A stretch of 64,000 nucleotides of DNA. Origin: Herminiimonas sp. GTDB lineage: Bacteria; Pseudomonadota; Gammaproteobacteria; Burkholderiales; Burkholderiaceae. Below, one piece after another: positions 10,266 to 20,253 of this stretch. Position numbers and translations under genes: made by a program. The notes beneath the pieces are model-generated. The model saw only the letters and a program-made list of their open reading frames with translations. It had not been told where the DNA came from and searched no databases. The stretch lies in assembly GCF_030655415.1 (NCBI RefSeq), contig NZ_JAURVN010000017.1, positions 21,154 to 85,153 on the forward strand. The letters run 5' to 3'. Each line of letters opens with the position of its first letter. Within the stretch, counting starts at the first letter, position 1.

Positions 10266-11372
10266 TCAAGCCAAGGCTTTTTTCAATGCGGCGATACAAA
10301 TAGTATTTTCTTCTGGCAGGCCGATTGAAATGCGCAACCATTGCGGCAAACCATAGTTACCAACTGGACGCACAATCACACCTTGTTTTAACAAGCCCAG
10401 ATTGATGCGCGCCCCAGCACTATCGTCATCACCGACTTTGACCAATACAAAGTTGGCGCTCGATGGAACATAGCTGAGCTTCAATTCATCAAAGGCTTGC
10501 GTCAACTGACGGTAACCTGCGGCATTCATTTGCGCGCTTTTTTCTACAAACGCTTTATCATCCAAGGCTGCAATCGCAGCGGCTTGCGCCAGCGAATTGA
10601 CGTTGAATGGCTGACGTATGCGATTCAACAAATCGGTAATGCCAGGCTGCGCAATGCCATAGCCAATTCGCAAACCCGCCAAGCCATAAACCTTGGACAT
10701 CGAGCGCGACACCAACAGATTCGGATATTGACTGACCCACGCGATCGAATCGTATTGCAATTCTGGTGCGAGGAATTCTGTGTAGGCTTCATCCAGCACG
10801 ACGACGACATTCGGCGGCACACGCTTCAAGAATGCCTCGATCTGAGGCCCAGGAATAAATGTCCCCGTTGGGTTATTTGGATTCGCAACAAATATTAAAC
10901 GCGTATCAGCTTCAATCGCGTCAAGCATCGCATCCAGATCGTGGCCAAAATCTTTTGCAGCAATAACGAGCGAACGGCCACCGACAGCCTGCGTCGCTAA
11001 TGGGTAAATCGCGAATGAATACTGCGCATAGATCACCGATTGTCCCGGCTGCACAAATGCATGTGCGGACAATTCCAGAATATCGTTGCTGCCGTTACCG
11101 AGCGTGATCCACTCTGCAGGGACGCCATATTTTGCGGTGATCGCAGCTTTTAAATCGAAACCATTGCCGTCGGGATAACGGCCAGCATCTGCTATGGCAA
11201 GCGCCATCGCTTTCTTGGCCGACTCGGGCATGCCGAGCGGATTTTCATTGGATGCAAGTTTGACGATTTTTGCTTCGTCTAGACCGAATTCACGCGCAAC
11301 TTCTGCAATCGGTCTGCCACCTTGATAAGGCGCAATCGCACGAACGTAATCAGGGCCGAACTGAATTGACAT
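10266..11372 (-). CDS. hisC: Histidinol-phosphate aminotransferase (aromatic aminotransferase paralogue)
   Basis: A 368-residue class I/II PLP aminotransferase. The PLP lysine is in SRSMSKVYGLAGLRIGY (about residues 215-231), with NPNNPTG upstream. I start it at the ATG at 11372 (MSIQFGPDYV) because GGA lies seven bases before it; an in-frame ATG four codons upstream has no such site. Its position between pheA and tyrA, away from the his operon, suggests it mainly transaminates aromatic keto acids or prephenate (the hisC2 role), although the fold alone does not distinguish this. Confidence 0.9.
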   Translation of the reverse strand: MSIQFGPDYVRAIAPYQGGRPIAEVAREFGLDEAKIVKLASNENPLGMPESAKKAMALAIADAGRYPDGNGFDLKAAITAKYGVPAEWITLGNGSNDILELSAHAFVQPGQSVIYAQYSFAIYPLATQAVGGRSLVIAAKDFGHDLDAMLDAIEADTRLIFVANPNNPTGTFIPGPQIEAFLKRVPPNVVVVLDEAYTEFLAPELQYDSIAWVSQYPNLLVSRSMSKVYGLAGLRIGYGIAQPGITDLLNRIRQPFNVNSLAQAAAIAALDDKAFVEKSAQMNAAGYRQLTQAFDELKLSYVPSSANFVLVKVGDDDSAGARINLGLLKQGVIVRPVGNYGLPQWLRISIGLPEENTICIAALKKALA

Positions 11373-11459
11373 AAAGGATTCCATAACAAGAATGACTATT
11401 GCCAGAATGACGTTGCTGCGTTTGCAGGCAAGCGCTCACGGCACAACAGCAGAACTAAA

Positions 11460-12536
11460 TTACAAACTGAATGGATACGAACCGAGCACTTTGAAAAATG
11501 CGGAGTTGTCTTTCAGCTCCGTCAATGCGTCTGCCACTTTGCTGTCTTTCAAATGGCCTTCCACATCAACGTAAAAATAATATTCCCACGTACCCATGCG
11601 TGCAGGACGCGATTCAAAACGCGTCATCGACACGCCATGTTTCGCCAGCGGCGCCAATAGATTGTAGACAGCACCGGCTTTGTTCGGCACCGACAGCACC
11701 AGCGATGTTTGATCCTTGCCACTAGGAGCAGTATGCAAACGACCGATCACCGCGAAGCGCGTGCGATTGTGAGGATCATCCTGGATATGGGCTTTGACGA
11801 TTTGCAGACTGTAATTCTTGCCGGCGATTTCACTGGCAATGGCTGCGACCGATGTATCTTCGCCTGCCAAGCGTGCGGCTTCACCATTGGAAGCTACAGC
11901 GCGACGTTCTATGTTTGGATAGTTTTGGTTGAGCCACAATTGACATTGCGCCAGCGCTTGCGAGTGCGCGCATATGCTTTTGATCTCGCTCATGTTGCCG
12001 GAGCGCGTCATCAAGCTGTGATTCACTTGTATCGATACTTCGCCGCTCAAGGTCAACGTCGTTTGCAGCAGCAAATCAAGGGTGCGATTGATCACGCCTT
12101 CAGACGAATTCTCAATCGGCACCACACCAAAATCTGCAGTGCCAGCTTCCGTGGCGCGAAACACTTCATCGATAGATGCACATGGCATGCCTTCGACTGC
12201 ACGACCAAACTGTTGATACACCGCTTGTTCGCTGAAGGTTCCTGCAGGGCCGAGATAGGCAACCGTCACGCGCTTTTCCAACGCACGACAAGCCGACATC
12301 ACTTCACGAAAAACGGTTTGAATATCCGTATCCAAAAGTGGGCCGGGATTGCGTTCTGCCACACTGCGCAAAACCTGCGCTTCACGTTCAGGGCGAAAAA
12401 CCGGTGCGTTGGTTTCTGCCTTAACGTGGCCGACTTGCTGTGCGACGCGTGCGCGCTGATTCAACAAATCCAGAATTTGCGCATCGATTGCGTCGATTTG
12501 CACGCGCAGCGGTTTGAGCTTGTCGTCCATCGTCAT
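11460..12536 (-). CDS. pheA: Bifunctional chorismate mutase/prephenate dehydratase (P-protein)
   Basis: A protein of about 358 residues catalysing the two steps from chorismate to phenylpyruvate. The N-terminal AroQ-type mutase helices occupy about residues 1-85 (LRVQIDAIDAQILDLLNQRA). The dehydratase domain begins at VAYLGPAGTFSEQA (about 95) and includes GVVPIENSSEGVI. The C-terminal ACT domain has the ESRPA motif of the phenylalanine site (about 305-310), so feedback inhibition is expected. The upstream in-frame TTG is unlikely; ATGs at 12536 and 12530 are both possible. It follows serC by 39 bases. Confidence 0.95.
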   Translation of the reverse strand: MTMDDKLKPLRVQIDAIDAQILDLLNQRARVAQQVGHVKAETNAPVFRPEREAQVLRSVAERNPGPLLDTDIQTVFREVMSACRALEKRVTVAYLGPAGTFSEQAVYQQFGRAVEGMPCASIDEVFRATEAGTADFGVVPIENSSEGVINRTLDLLLQTTLTLSGEVSIQVNHSLMTRSGNMSEIKSICAHSQALAQCQLWLNQNYPNIERRAVASNGEAARLAGEDTSVAAIASEIAGKNYSLQIVKAHIQDDPHNRTRFAVIGRLHTAPSGKDQTSLVLSVPNKAGAVYNLLAPLAKHGVSMTRFESRPARMGTWEYYFYVDVEGHLKDSKVADALTELKDNSAFFKVLGSYPFSL

Positions 12537-12575
12537 CTTATTCAAAGACCTTAGATGTTTTGATTCAAACGAGAA

Positions 12576-13667
12576 TCAAGCGTATTTTTTCTCGAAGTCC
12601 TTCATGAAGGCAACCAGCGCCTGCACGCCTTCGATCGGCATTGCATTGTAAATCGATGCACGCATACCGCCTACTGAGCTATGACCTTTGAGTTGCACCA
12701 GATCGTTTTGCTCAGCTTCAGCGATGAACTTGGCGTTCAAGGATTCGTCTTTCAAGAAAAACGGTACATTCATGCGCGAACGGTTCGCTGCTGGCACTTT
12801 ATTGATATAGAAATCTGTTGAATTCAGATAGTCGTACATCAATTGCGCTTTGGCGATATTGTTTTTCTCCATTGCTGCAACACCGCCATGGCGTTTCATC
12901 CATTGGAAGGTCAAGCCAGCAATATAGATAGGATACGTTGGTGGCGTGTTGAACATCGAGTCATGTTCTTCAACCATTTTCCAGTCGAATGCGGACGGGC
13001 AAATTGGCAAAGCGTGGCCAAGCATATCTTCACGCACGATGACGATGGTCAAACCTGCAGGACCGATATTCTTTTGTGCGCCAGCGTAAATCACGGCGTA
13101 CTTAGAAACATCGATTTCGCGCGACAAAATGTTCGACGACATATCCGCGACCAAAGGCACATTGCCTACGTCTGGCACGAAATCGAATTCAACACCGCCG
13201 ATAGTTTCATTGGTGCAGATATGCACGTAGGCAGCATCTGGTGTCAGCTTCCAGGTATCGCGTGCAGGCACGTGATCGAAACCTGAATCTTCTGACGATG
13301 CGGCGATGTTGACCTTCGCATACTTGTGCGCTTCTTCAATGCTCTTGACTGACCAGTGACCGGTATTGACGAAATCGATCGTCGCCGGTTGTGATTTATG
13401 GCCAATCAAATTCAAAGGCACGATTGCATTTTCAGCAATCGCGCCGCCTTGCATGAACAGAATTTTATAGTTATCCGGAATCGCCATCAGCTCACGCAGA
13501 TCGCTTTTTGCAGTTGCCAGGATTTCCGTGAATTCGCGCCCGCGATGACTCATCTCCATGACTGACAAACCGCAACCTCTCCAGTTTGTCATTTCATCCG
13601 CAGCTTGCTGAATCACTTCTTGCGCAATTGCAGCAGGGCCCGGTGAAAAGTTAAACACGCGCTTCAT
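12576..13667 (-). CDS. serC: Phosphoserine aminotransferase
   Basis: A 363-residue PLP enzyme for serine synthesis, which also acts in pyridoxal phosphate synthesis. The N-terminal [11 protein letters not shown] motif and [19 protein letters not shown] around the PLP lysine are diagnostic of SerC. The length matches E. coli (362). It starts two bases after the gyrA stop, so the two are almost certainly co-transcribed and probably translationally linked. Confidence 0.97.
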   Translation of the reverse strand: MKRVFNFSPGPAAIAQEVIQQAADEMTNWRGCGLSVMEMSHRGREFTEILATAKSDLRELMAIPDNYKILFMQGGAIAENAIVPLNLIGHKSQPATIDFVNTGHWSVKSIEEAHKYAKVNIAASSEDSGFDHVPARDTWKLTPDAAYVHICTNETIGGVEFDFVPDVGNVPLVADMSSNILSREIDVSKYAVIYAGAQKNIGPAGLTIVIVREDMLGHALPICPSAFDWKMVEEHDSMFNTPPTYPIYIAGLTFQWMKRHGGVAAMEKNNIAKAQLMYDYLNSTDFYINKVPAANRSRMNVPFFLKDESLNAKFIAEAEQNDLVQLKGHSSVGGMRASIYNAMPIEGVQALVAFMKDFEKKYA

Positions 13668-13669
13668 TA

Positions 13670-16279
13670 TTATTCTTCCTCTGTACCGGATTGATCTTCT
13701 TCAATATCTGATTCAAGTATGCGTTGCAGTCCGCTCAGCTTGGTGCCGTCTTCGACCGCAATCAAGGTCACGCCTTGGGTCGCACGCCCCATTTCGCGAA
13801 TCTCTGCAACGCGGGTACGAATCAACACACCACCGGTTGTGATCAACATGATTTCATCAGCAACGTCCACCAGAGTAGCGGCAACAACTTTGCCGTTACG
13901 CTCGCTGGTCTGGATTGCAATCATGCCTTTGGTACCACGGCCATGACGTGTGTATTCGGTGATCGGCGTACGTTTGCCGAAACCGTTTTCTGTCGCGGTC
14001 AGTACTGATTGCTGTTCGTTTTCAGCTACCAGCAAGGCGATGACTTGTTGTCCGTCTTCCAGATTCATACCACGCACACCACGCGCTGTACGGCCCATAG
14101 GACGCACATCGTTTTCGTCAAAGCGCACTGCCTTGCCGGAATCGGAGAACAACATCACATCATGCTTGCCATCAGTCAGCGCAGCACCGATCAGGAAATC
14201 GCCGTCATCCAGATCAACCGCGATAATGCCGGCCTTGCGTGGATTGCTGAAATCGCTGAGCGAGGTTTTTTTCACGGTGCCAAGACTGGTCGACATGAAA
14301 ATATAGCGATCTTCAGGGAACGTACGGTTCTCGCCGGATACCGGCAGAATCACGGTGATTTTTTCGCCGTCCTGCAGCGGGAACATATTGACGATAGGTT
14401 TGCCGCGCGAATTGCGTGAACCTTGCGGCACTTCCCACACTTTCAACCAGTACATACGGCCGCGATTACTAAAGCAGAGGATGTAATCATGCGTGTTCGC
14501 GATGAACAGTTGATCGATCCAGTCGTCTTCCTTGGTCGCCATTGCCTGCTTGCCGCGACCGCCACGTTTTTGTGCGCGGTATTCGGTAATTGGCTGCGAC
14601 TTCATGTAACCGGTATGCGACAAGGTCACGACCATATCTTGCGGCGTGATCAAATCTTCGGTGCCCAAATCGGTCGCGTTCAGTTCGATAGTCGAACGAC
14701 GCGCATCCTTATTGCCGATGCCATATTCATTTTTGATTGCTGTCAGTTCGTCGGTGATGATGACGGTGACGCGTTCAGGCTTGGACAAAATATCGAGCAG
14801 ATCGGCGATTTGATCCATGACTTCTTTGTACTCATTGACGATCTTGTCTTGTTCCAGACCAGTCAAGCGTTGCAGACGCATCTGCAAAATTTCTTGCGCT
14901 TGATCGTCCGATAATTTGTACAAACCGTCAGGCTGAATACCATAATGCTTAGGCAAATTCTCAGGACGGAAAGCATCGATGCCGCCGATGCCCTCGCCGG
15001 TACGCGCCAACATCTCGCGCACAACTGACGAATCCCAGGCACGCGCCATCAAGTCAACTTTCGCTACCGGCGGCGTTGGCGCCGCTTTGATGATGGCGAT
15101 GAAGTTATCAATGTTGGCCAGTGCAACGGCCAGGCCTTCCAAGACATGGCCGCGTTCACGCGCTTTGCGCAACTCAAATATCGTACGACGCGTAACGACT
15201 TCACGGCGATGCGAAAGGAAGCATTCCAGCATTTGCTTCAGGTTCAGCAACTTCGGCTGATTGTCGACCAGCGCAACCATGTTCATGCCGAAGGTGTCTT
15301 GCAACTGAGTCTGTTTGTACAGATTGTTCAGTACGACTTCCGGCACTTCATTGCGCTTCAATTCAATGACAACACGCATACCCGATTTATCGGACTCATC
15401 GCGAATATCGGAAATACCGTCGAGCTTTTTGTCGCGCACTAATTCTGCAATGCGTTCCAGCAGCGACTTTTTGTTAACTTGATATGGCAACTCGTCGACG
15501 ATGATCGCCGCGCGATTTTCCTTGCCGTATTCTTCGAAGTGCGTTTTCGCGCGCATGACAACGCGACCGCGACCTGTGCGATAACCATCGCGCACGCCCG
15601 ACACACCATAAATAATGCCGCCCGTAGGGAAATCCGGCGCCGGAATGATTTCGATCAGTTCATCAATCGTCACCTCGGCATTGCGTAATACATGCAAGGC
15701 GCCGTCAATGATTTCAGTAATGTTGTGCGGTGGAATATTGGTCGCCATACCAACTGCAATACCGGACGAACCGTTGATCAGCAGATTCGGAATTTTGGTC
15801 GGCAGTACCGACGGTTCACGTTCCTTGCCGTCATAGTTGGGCACGAAATCGACGGTGTCTTTGTCGATATCAGCCAGAATTTCATTCGCCAGTTTGTCCA
15901 GACGACACTCGGTATAACGCATCGCCGCAGCGTTATCGCCATCGACAGAACCGAAGTTACCTTGGCCATCGACCAGCATGTAACGCAGCGAAAATGGCTG
16001 CGCCATCCGCACCAGCGTGTCGTAAATCGACTGATCGCCATGTGGATGGTATTTACCCATCGTCTCGCCGACGACGCGCGCGCATTTTACATACGGGCGA
16101 TTCCAGACGTTATTCATTTCATGCATCGCAAACAGAACCCGGCGATGCACAGGCTTCAAGCCATCACGCACGTCAGGCAGCGCACGACCAACAATTACGC
16201 TCATCGCGTAATCGAGGTAACTCTTGCGCATTTCTTCTTCAAGCGAAATCGGGATTGTTTCTTTAGCGAATTGATCCAT
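13670..16279 (-). CDS. gyrA: DNA gyrase subunit A
   Basis: An 869-residue GyrA. The catalytic tyrosine is Tyr122 in AAAMRYTE; the winged-helix, tower and coiled-coil regions follow, and the C-terminal beta-pinwheel begins near residue 530 with a GyrA box (KRGGRGK). The tail is acidic ([14 protein letters not shown]). Numbering of the quinolone region matches E. coli exactly: residue 83 is Gln (codon CAG, plus-strand bases 16031-16033) where E. coli has Ser, and residue 87 is the usual Asp. It is the first gene of the supercluster, two bases before serC. Its promoter must lie in 16280-16400. Confidence 0.98.
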   Translation of the reverse strand: MDQFAKETIPISLEEEMRKSYLDYAMSVIVGRALPDVRDGLKPVHRRVLFAMHEMNNVWNRPYVKCARVVGETMGKYHPHGDQSIYDTLVRMAQPFSLRYMLVDGQGNFGSVDGDNAAAMRYTECRLDKLANEILADIDKDTVDFVPNYDGKEREPSVLPTKIPNLLINGSSGIAVGMATNIPPHNITEIIDGALHVLRNAEVTIDELIEIIPAPDFPTGGIIYGVSGVRDGYRTGRGRVVMRAKTHFEEYGKENRAAIIVDELPYQVNKKSLLERIAELVRDKKLDGISDIRDESDKSGMRVVIELKRNEVPEVVLNNLYKQTQLQDTFGMNMVALVDNQPKLLNLKQMLECFLSHRREVVTRRTIFELRKARERGHVLEGLAVALANIDNFIAIIKAAPTPPVAKVDLMARAWDSSVVREMLARTGEGIGGIDAFRPENLPKHYGIQPDGLYKLSDDQAQEILQMRLQRLTGLEQDKIVNEYKEVMDQIADLLDILSKPERVTVIITDELTAIKNEYGIGNKDARRSTIELNATDLGTEDLITPQDMVVTLSHTGYMKSQPITEYRAQKRGGRGKQAMATKEDDWIDQLFIANTHDYILCFSNRGRMYWLKVWEVPQGSRNSRGKPIVNMFPLQDGEKITVILPVSGENRTFPEDRYIFMSTSLGTVKKTSLSDFSNPRKAGIIAVDLDDGDFLIGAALTDGKHDVMLFSDSGKAVRFDENDVRPMGRTARGVRGMNLEDGQQVIALLVAENEQQSVLTATENGFGKRTPITEYTRHGRGTKGMIAIQTSERNGKVVAATLVDVADEIMLITTGGVLIRTRVAEIREMGRATQGVTLIAVEDGTKLSGLQRILESDIEEDQSGTEEE

Positions 16280-16537
16280 TGGCGGTTCGTCTGGTCTTTG
16301 GCTAGGGTTTGATAATGAAGAATCAGGCGCTTATTTATAAGCAAATACGGCAAATACGCGCACGATCCGGCAAATCATAGATTTTAACACGGCCGACAAC
16401 TCTTCTTATCGCTTTTGGCATCCAGGGAACTTTGTAAGCGATGGTTAGCGCCGGGACTGAATTCCGGGAAAATATGTTTAAATGCGGGCTGCTGAAAATC
16501 GGCATCCACTTCAGAACACCGTCCATCAAGAGAAAAT

Positions 16538-17200
16538 ATGCTTAACAAACTGGCCTTAGTTATATTGGTCGGCGCCGCGTCGCCTTATGTCACAGCGCAA
16601 ACCAAGGCGGACATCTCAGCGCCATCCAGCCATTCTTATAGTCAAAACAGTAGCGGAGTCATCACCCGCAGCGAATTTGGCCTGTGCTGGAGATCAGGAT
16701 CATGGTCAGAAAATGACGCCATCGCAGGCTGCGACGGCGCCCTCGCCTCACCTATTCCAAACCCCATCGCGCCCGATATCGCCAACAACTTGACCAAGGC
16801 CGTGCCGGCTCAGGCCGCCAAGCCATGCAACTTCACATTAAGCAGCGATCAAACCTTTGCCTTTAATAAAGCTCAATTAAATAAAGCTGCTAAACGCCAG
16901 ATAGATCGCGACGTCTTACCCCGCCTAGCTGAATGCCAGAATATCAAAAGCATCACGATTACTGGACACACTGACAATCTGGGCTCGATTCAATCCAATC
17001 AAATCCTTTCGGAAAACCGCGCGAAAGCCGTCGCCGATTATTTGAAGGCAAAAGGAGTCACCACCAAAACGAATGTAATTGGTGCGGGATCAAGCCAAGC
17101 ACTGAAAGCGTGCAACGACAAATTAACGCATACAAAATTGATACGCTGCCTGGCACCAAATCGGCGCGTCTTGATTGAAGTTATAAATTCCGAAAAATAA
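16538..17200 (+). CDS. OmpA-family outer membrane protein, paralogue 1
   Basis: A 220-residue exported protein: a signal peptide at residues 1-20, a short N-terminal segment with the pattern GLCWRSG-(x)n-GCDGAL (residues 47-69), then a C-terminal OmpA peptidoglycan-binding domain (about 105-218) with ITGHTDNLGS and a final NRRVLIEV. There is no eight-strand beta-barrel, so it probably tethers an outer-membrane assembly or lipoprotein complex to peptidoglycan. It shares its whole layout with the next gene but lacks the Pro/Ala linker, carries extra cysteines in the OmpA domain, and is more diverged. Confidence 0.85.
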   Translation: MLNKLALVILVGAASPYVTAQTKADISAPSSHSYSQNSSGVITRSEFGLCWRSGSWSENDAIAGCDGALASPIPNPIAPDIANNLTKAVPAQAAKPCNFTLSSDQTFAFNKAQLNKAAKRQIDRDVLPRLAECQNIKSITITGHTDNLGSIQSNQILSENRAKAVADYLKAKGVTTKTNVIGAGSSQALKACNDKLTHTKLIRCLAPNRRVLIEVINSEK

Positions 17201-17519
17201 TAAAAATGCAATTAACCAATAAAAATTTCTTCAGAACATGAACCTTTTTTGATGTACTAAGGTCAATGTTTTGCTATAAGAAACATTGAACAGCCGCCCG
17301 TTGTATTGTTACAACAATTATAGAAAAACGATAATCTGTGTATTTAACAAGGGGCACTGAATCGATAGGCTGTGGCAAAATAGTGGCAAGTTAAATTATT
17401 GCATGTGAACAATTTGTCTCATGCGGTTTTTGAAGCGCGTGTTACCATCCATTTCCGATGTCATTTACGTAATTTGCGCAGTTTATCTGCGGATATCTCA
17501 CTCGAGAGGAGAAAGAAAT
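17201..17519. other. Intergenic region between the two OmpA-like genes
   Basis: No gene is supported. It holds the AT-rich upstream region of the second OmpA gene and, at 17502-17515, a strong GAGAGGAGA ribosome-binding site. The in-frame reading upstream of the ATG at 17520 lacks a signal peptide and is taken as leader. Confidence 0.55.
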
Positions 17520-18140
17520 ATGAATAAATTAGCAAAACTCGTCTTCGCTGCGTCCGCGGTCGTTGCGTTCTCGGCCCAAGCTCAAACAGACATCAAAGCA
17601 AGCACTCCAAAAAGCGCTTACGCTCAAGCTTCAAACGGCACTATCGTTCGTAGCGGCACTGGTTTGTGCTGGCACACAGGTTACTGGACTCCAGCTGATT
17701 CAGTTGCAGGTTGCGACGGCGCGTTGGTAGCTGCAGCAGCTCCAGCAGCTCCAGCAGCTCCAGGTGCAGTAGCTCCAGTTCCAACAGCAGAAAAAGTCAC
17801 ATTTGCAGCTGATGCATTCTTTGACTTTGACAAAGCAACTCTGAAACCAGACGGCAAAGCTAAGCTTGACGACCTGGCATCCAAGCTCGGCGCGTTGAAC
17901 TTGGAAGTTATCATCGCAGTTGGTCACACTGACTCCGTTGGTTCCGATGCTTACAACCAAAAATTGTCGATCCGCCGCGCTGAAGCTGTTAAAGGCTACC
18001 TCGTGAACAAAGGTGTTGATACAAAACGCGTCTACACTGAAGGCAAAGGCGAGAAACAACCAGTTGCTACCAACAAAACAGCAGCTGGCCGCGCACAAAA
18101 TCGTCGCGTAGAAATCGAAGTTGTCGGTACACGTAAATAA
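17520..18140 (+). CDS. ompA: OmpA-family outer membrane protein, paralogue 2 (major OmpA)
   Basis: A 206-residue protein starting at ATG 17520, chosen because AGGAG lies nine bases upstream and a clean signal peptide follows (residues 1-21, ending AQAQ). The N-terminal segment GLCWHTGYWTPADSVAGCDGAL repeats the cysteine pattern of the preceding gene. An Ala/Pro linker (about 65-85) leads to the OmpA domain, with FDFDKATLKPDGKAKLD, VGHTDSVGSDAYN and NRRVEIEV. The strong ribosome site, strong terminator and easy codon use suggest high expression. It is an envelope-peptidoglycan anchor without a classical OmpA barrel. Confidence 0.9.
   Translation: MNKLAKLVFAASAVVAFSAQAQTDIKASTPKSAYAQASNGTIVRSGTGLCWHTGYWTPADSVAGCDGALVAAAAPAAPAAPGAVAPVPTAEKVTFAADAFFDFDKATLKPDGKAKLDDLASKLGALNLEVIIAVGHTDSVGSDAYNQKLSIRRAEAVKGYLVNKGVDTKRVYTEGKGEKQPVATNKTAAGRAQNRRVEIEVVGTRK
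17728..17780 (+). repeat. Short tandem repeat coding an Ala/Pro linker
   Basis: About four imperfect copies of a 9-bp unit (GCAGCTCCA) encode Ala-Ala-Pro repeats between the N-terminal segment and the OmpA domain. Such repeats can change length by slippage in frame. Confidence 0.8.
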
Positions 18141-18160
18141 TTCGTTTCATACGAATTAAA

Positions 18161-18188
18161 AAACCCCGCTTCGGCGGGGTTTTTTTTT
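18161..18188 (+). terminator. Terminator of ompA
   Basis: CCCCGC, UUCG tetraloop, GCGGGG, followed by nine T and preceded by A residues. A textbook strong terminator 20 bases past the ompA stop. Confidence 0.95.
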
Positions 18189-18262
18189 CGCACATAATTT
18201 GTGCAGTGAATTTCCAACTGATGGAATCCCGCTCTTTGCACTTTCCAGTTATTATTTAGCCC

Positions 18263-18958
18263 ATGAATGCTGACCCATTAGAACTGAAAAAATTTAGCGA
18301 TCTGGCCCATCAATGGTGGGATCCCACATCAGAATTTCGTCCTTTGCATGAAATCAATCCATTACGACTTGAATGGATTAATAGTCGCGCACCTTTAGCG
18401 GGCAAAACCGTAATCGATATTGGTTGCGGCGGCGGCATCCTTGCCGAATCAATGGCAAAAAAAGGCGCGAATGTAACCGGCATAGATCTGTCCGAAAAAG
18501 CACTCAAGGTCGCTGACTTGCACAGCCTCGAATCAGGCGTACAAGTGCGTTATGAGTTGATCGCTGCAGAAAGTATTGCAGAACGTGAAGCAGGAAAATT
18601 CGACATCGTCACCTGCATGGAAATGCTGGAACACGTACCCGACCCTTCTGCCATCGTCGCGGCTTGTGCGAAACTTGTGAAACCGGGTGGCAACCTATTT
18701 TTCTCCACCATCAATCGCAATCCAAAAGCATATTTGCACGCAGTAATCGGTGCAGAATATCTATTGCGCATGCTGCCAAAAGGTACGCACGATTACGCCA
18801 AATTCATCACGCCTGCGGAGCTATCACGCTTTGCGCGCGAAGCCGGATTGACGATCGATGCGTTGAAGGGAATGGGTTTCAATCCGCTCACGCAAATCTA
18901 TTCGTTGCACCAAGACACAAGCGTCAATTATCTGGTCGCTTGCACCAAGCCCGCCTGA
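18263..18958 (+). CDS. ubiG: Ubiquinone biosynthesis O-methyltransferase
   Basis: A 231-residue SAM methyltransferase that carries out both O-methylations in ubiquinone synthesis. The SAM loop [13 protein letters not shown] is at about residues 51-63. [24 protein letters not shown] near the N-terminus and [11 protein letters not shown] are UbiG signatures. It is followed 75 bases later by gph on the same strand, and the ompA-ubiG-gph order is common in Burkholderiales. Confidence 0.95.
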   Translation: MNADPLELKKFSDLAHQWWDPTSEFRPLHEINPLRLEWINSRAPLAGKTVIDIGCGGGILAESMAKKGANVTGIDLSEKALKVADLHSLESGVQVRYELIAAESIAEREAGKFDIVTCMEMLEHVPDPSAIVAACAKLVKPGGNLFFSTINRNPKAYLHAVIGAEYLLRMLPKGTHDYAKFITPAELSRFAREAGLTIDALKGMGFNPLTQIYSLHQDTSVNYLVACTKPA

Positions 18959-19033
18959 TTTTCAATTTCAGTGAACGCTTTTTCGCAGACGCGATAAAGC
19001 GTTCACTTGATCTGACCACCTCATTGAATCCGC

Positions 19034-19696
19034 ATGACATTACCTAAACCTAAAGCCATCCTGTTTGATCTAGATGGCACACTTGCGGACACCGCACCCG
19101 ACTTGGCTGGCGCAGTGAATCAATTGCGTATTTCTCGCGGCATGGCACCAACTGATTATGAATTATTGCGCCCTGTCGCTTCTGCGGGTGCGCGTGGTTT
19201 GATCGGCGTTGCATTCGGCATTACCCCGCAAGATGAAAGCTACCCAGAACTGCGCGACGAGTTTTTGCAAAACTATGAGACCGCGATTGCGGTGAACAGT
19301 CGATTGTTTGATGGCGTAACAGAATTATTGTCGGGCTTGCAGGAAAAAGGGATTGCATGGGGCATCGTTACCAACAAGGTCGCGTACCTCACTGACCAAC
19401 TCGTACCCAAGATCGGCCTGCAACACGCGGCCTGCGTTATCTCAGGCGACACAACCGCACATCCAAAACCGCATCCCGCACCTTTGTATGAAGCTGCTAA
19501 GCGCATCAATATTCAAGCTGAACACTGCTGGTATGTAGGTGACGATCTGCGCGATATTCAAGCTGGGCAAGCTGCGGGTATGACAACCATCGCCGCGGCA
19601 TGGGGTTATTGCGGTGAAGTTGCACCGGCAACATGGAAAGCAGATTTCTTGGTCGAGACGCCGCAGCAATTGCTGGCATTGCTCAACCAACATTGA
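19034..19696 (+). CDS. gph: Phosphoglycolate phosphatase (HAD family)
   Basis: A 220-residue HAD hydrolase. Motif I is DLDGTLADT (residues 11-19) with both catalytic Asp; motif II is the VTNK segment, motif III the Lys in HPKPHP, and motif IV VGDDLRD. The alpha-helical cap between motifs I and II fits phosphoglycolate or N-acetylmuramate-6-phosphate phosphatases. The ubiG-gph arrangement supports the Gph call, but MupP-like specificity is possible. It is the last host gene before ssrA. Confidence 0.88.
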   Translation: MTLPKPKAILFDLDGTLADTAPDLAGAVNQLRISRGMAPTDYELLRPVASAGARGLIGVAFGITPQDESYPELRDEFLQNYETAIAVNSRLFDGVTELLSGLQEKGIAWGIVTNKVAYLTDQLVPKIGLQHAACVISGDTTAHPKPHPAPLYEAAKRINIQAEHCWYVGDDLRDIQAGQAAGMTTIAAAWGYCGEVAPATWKADFLVETPQQLLALLNQH

Positions 19697-19761
19697 TAAG
19701 CCCCTACGCGAAGACTTATAGTCTGCCACATCATCGAACGACACAGGCCCTTGAATCAGGC

Positions 19762-19790
19762 GTGAAGCGCCTCATCTAATACGTTACAAT
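19762..19790 (+). promoter_or_regulatory. Putative ssrA promoter
   Basis: A TACAAT -10 hexamer (19785-19790) ends ten bases before the predicted 5' end of tmRNA. The -35 region at 19762-19767 (GTGAAG) is poor. Placed mainly by the position of the RNA start. Confidence 0.45.
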
Positions 19791-19800
19791 AGTAATGCAT

Positions 19801-20161
19801 GGGGGCGACCTGGTTTCGACGGGGGTTGCAAAGCAGTGCAGGGCATACCGAGGGCGGGCTACCTCGTAAATACAACCTGAAAAAACTTAACTGCAAACGA
19901 TAACTCGTACGCACTAGCAGCTTAATTGCTGTTAGCTCTACAACACCTCGTCCTTGGGGTGGGCCGTTAAAAGCTGTAGAGTCATTTACAGGGACTCGTG
20001 TAATGTCGGGTTACTTGGCATCGCACTAAATAATAGGTAACTCGCTTGTACACAGCGTGCACGTCCGCGTTGTACCGGTTAAATTAAATGGCAGTGCTAA
20101 GTATGTAGAACTGTCTGTAGAGTACTTTCGGACGCGGGTTCGATTCCCGCCGCCTCCACCA
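19801..20161 (+). ncRNA. ssrA: Transfer-messenger RNA
   Basis: Both tRNA-like ends are visible: GGGGGCGACCTGGTTTCGAC at the 5' end and the T-arm plus CCACCA at the 3' end (to 20161). The resume codon is GCA at 19893 and the tag reads ANDNSYALAA with a TAA stop at 19923-19925. The RNA rescues stalled ribosomes with SmpB and marks products for ClpXP. The last 32 bases (from 20130) are also the left attachment repeat of the downstream island, so the mature 3' end is island-derived but unchanged in sequence. It is a one-piece, not permuted, tmRNA. Confidence 0.97.
19893..19925 (+). CDS. tmRNA tag peptide reading frame
   Basis: Ten codons, ANDNSYALAA, then TAA. The C-terminal ALAA is the ClpXP/ClpAP-recognised end found in proteobacterial tags. 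It is read only during trans-translation. Confidence 0.9.
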   Translation, partial: ANDNSYALAA

Positions 20162-20162
20162 C
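20130..20162 (+). repeat. attL: left attachment repeat inside ssrA 3' end
   Basis: Thirty-three bases identical to 33602-33634, covering the T-arm and the CCA end of tmRNA. The identity extends a further 22 bases upstream with three mismatches. It marks the left junction of the integrated island. Confidence 0.95.
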
Positions 20163-20171
20163 GCATACGCT

Positions 20172-20197
20172 AAACCGTTGATCCGTCAACGGTTTTT
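20172..20197 (+). terminator. Island-borne terminator now serving ssrA
   Basis: A 10-bp stem (20172-20181 and 20186-20195) with a four-base loop, then a T run. Being inside the left repeat, it came with the island. A different hairpin of the same size follows the right repeat at 33644-33667. Confidence 0.85.
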
Positions 20198-20253
20198 GCG
20201 TTAACGACGATCTGATCTGGCTCGGAACCCCGAATGTCCACCCCGAAAAGATC

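Noticed and set aside
11709..12554. Long open frame antisense to pheA
   Set aside because: Shadow of pheA; composition His/Arg/Cys-rich with no domain.
15692..16312. Long open frame antisense to gyrA
   Set aside because: Shadow of gyrA; His/Arg-rich, no domain.
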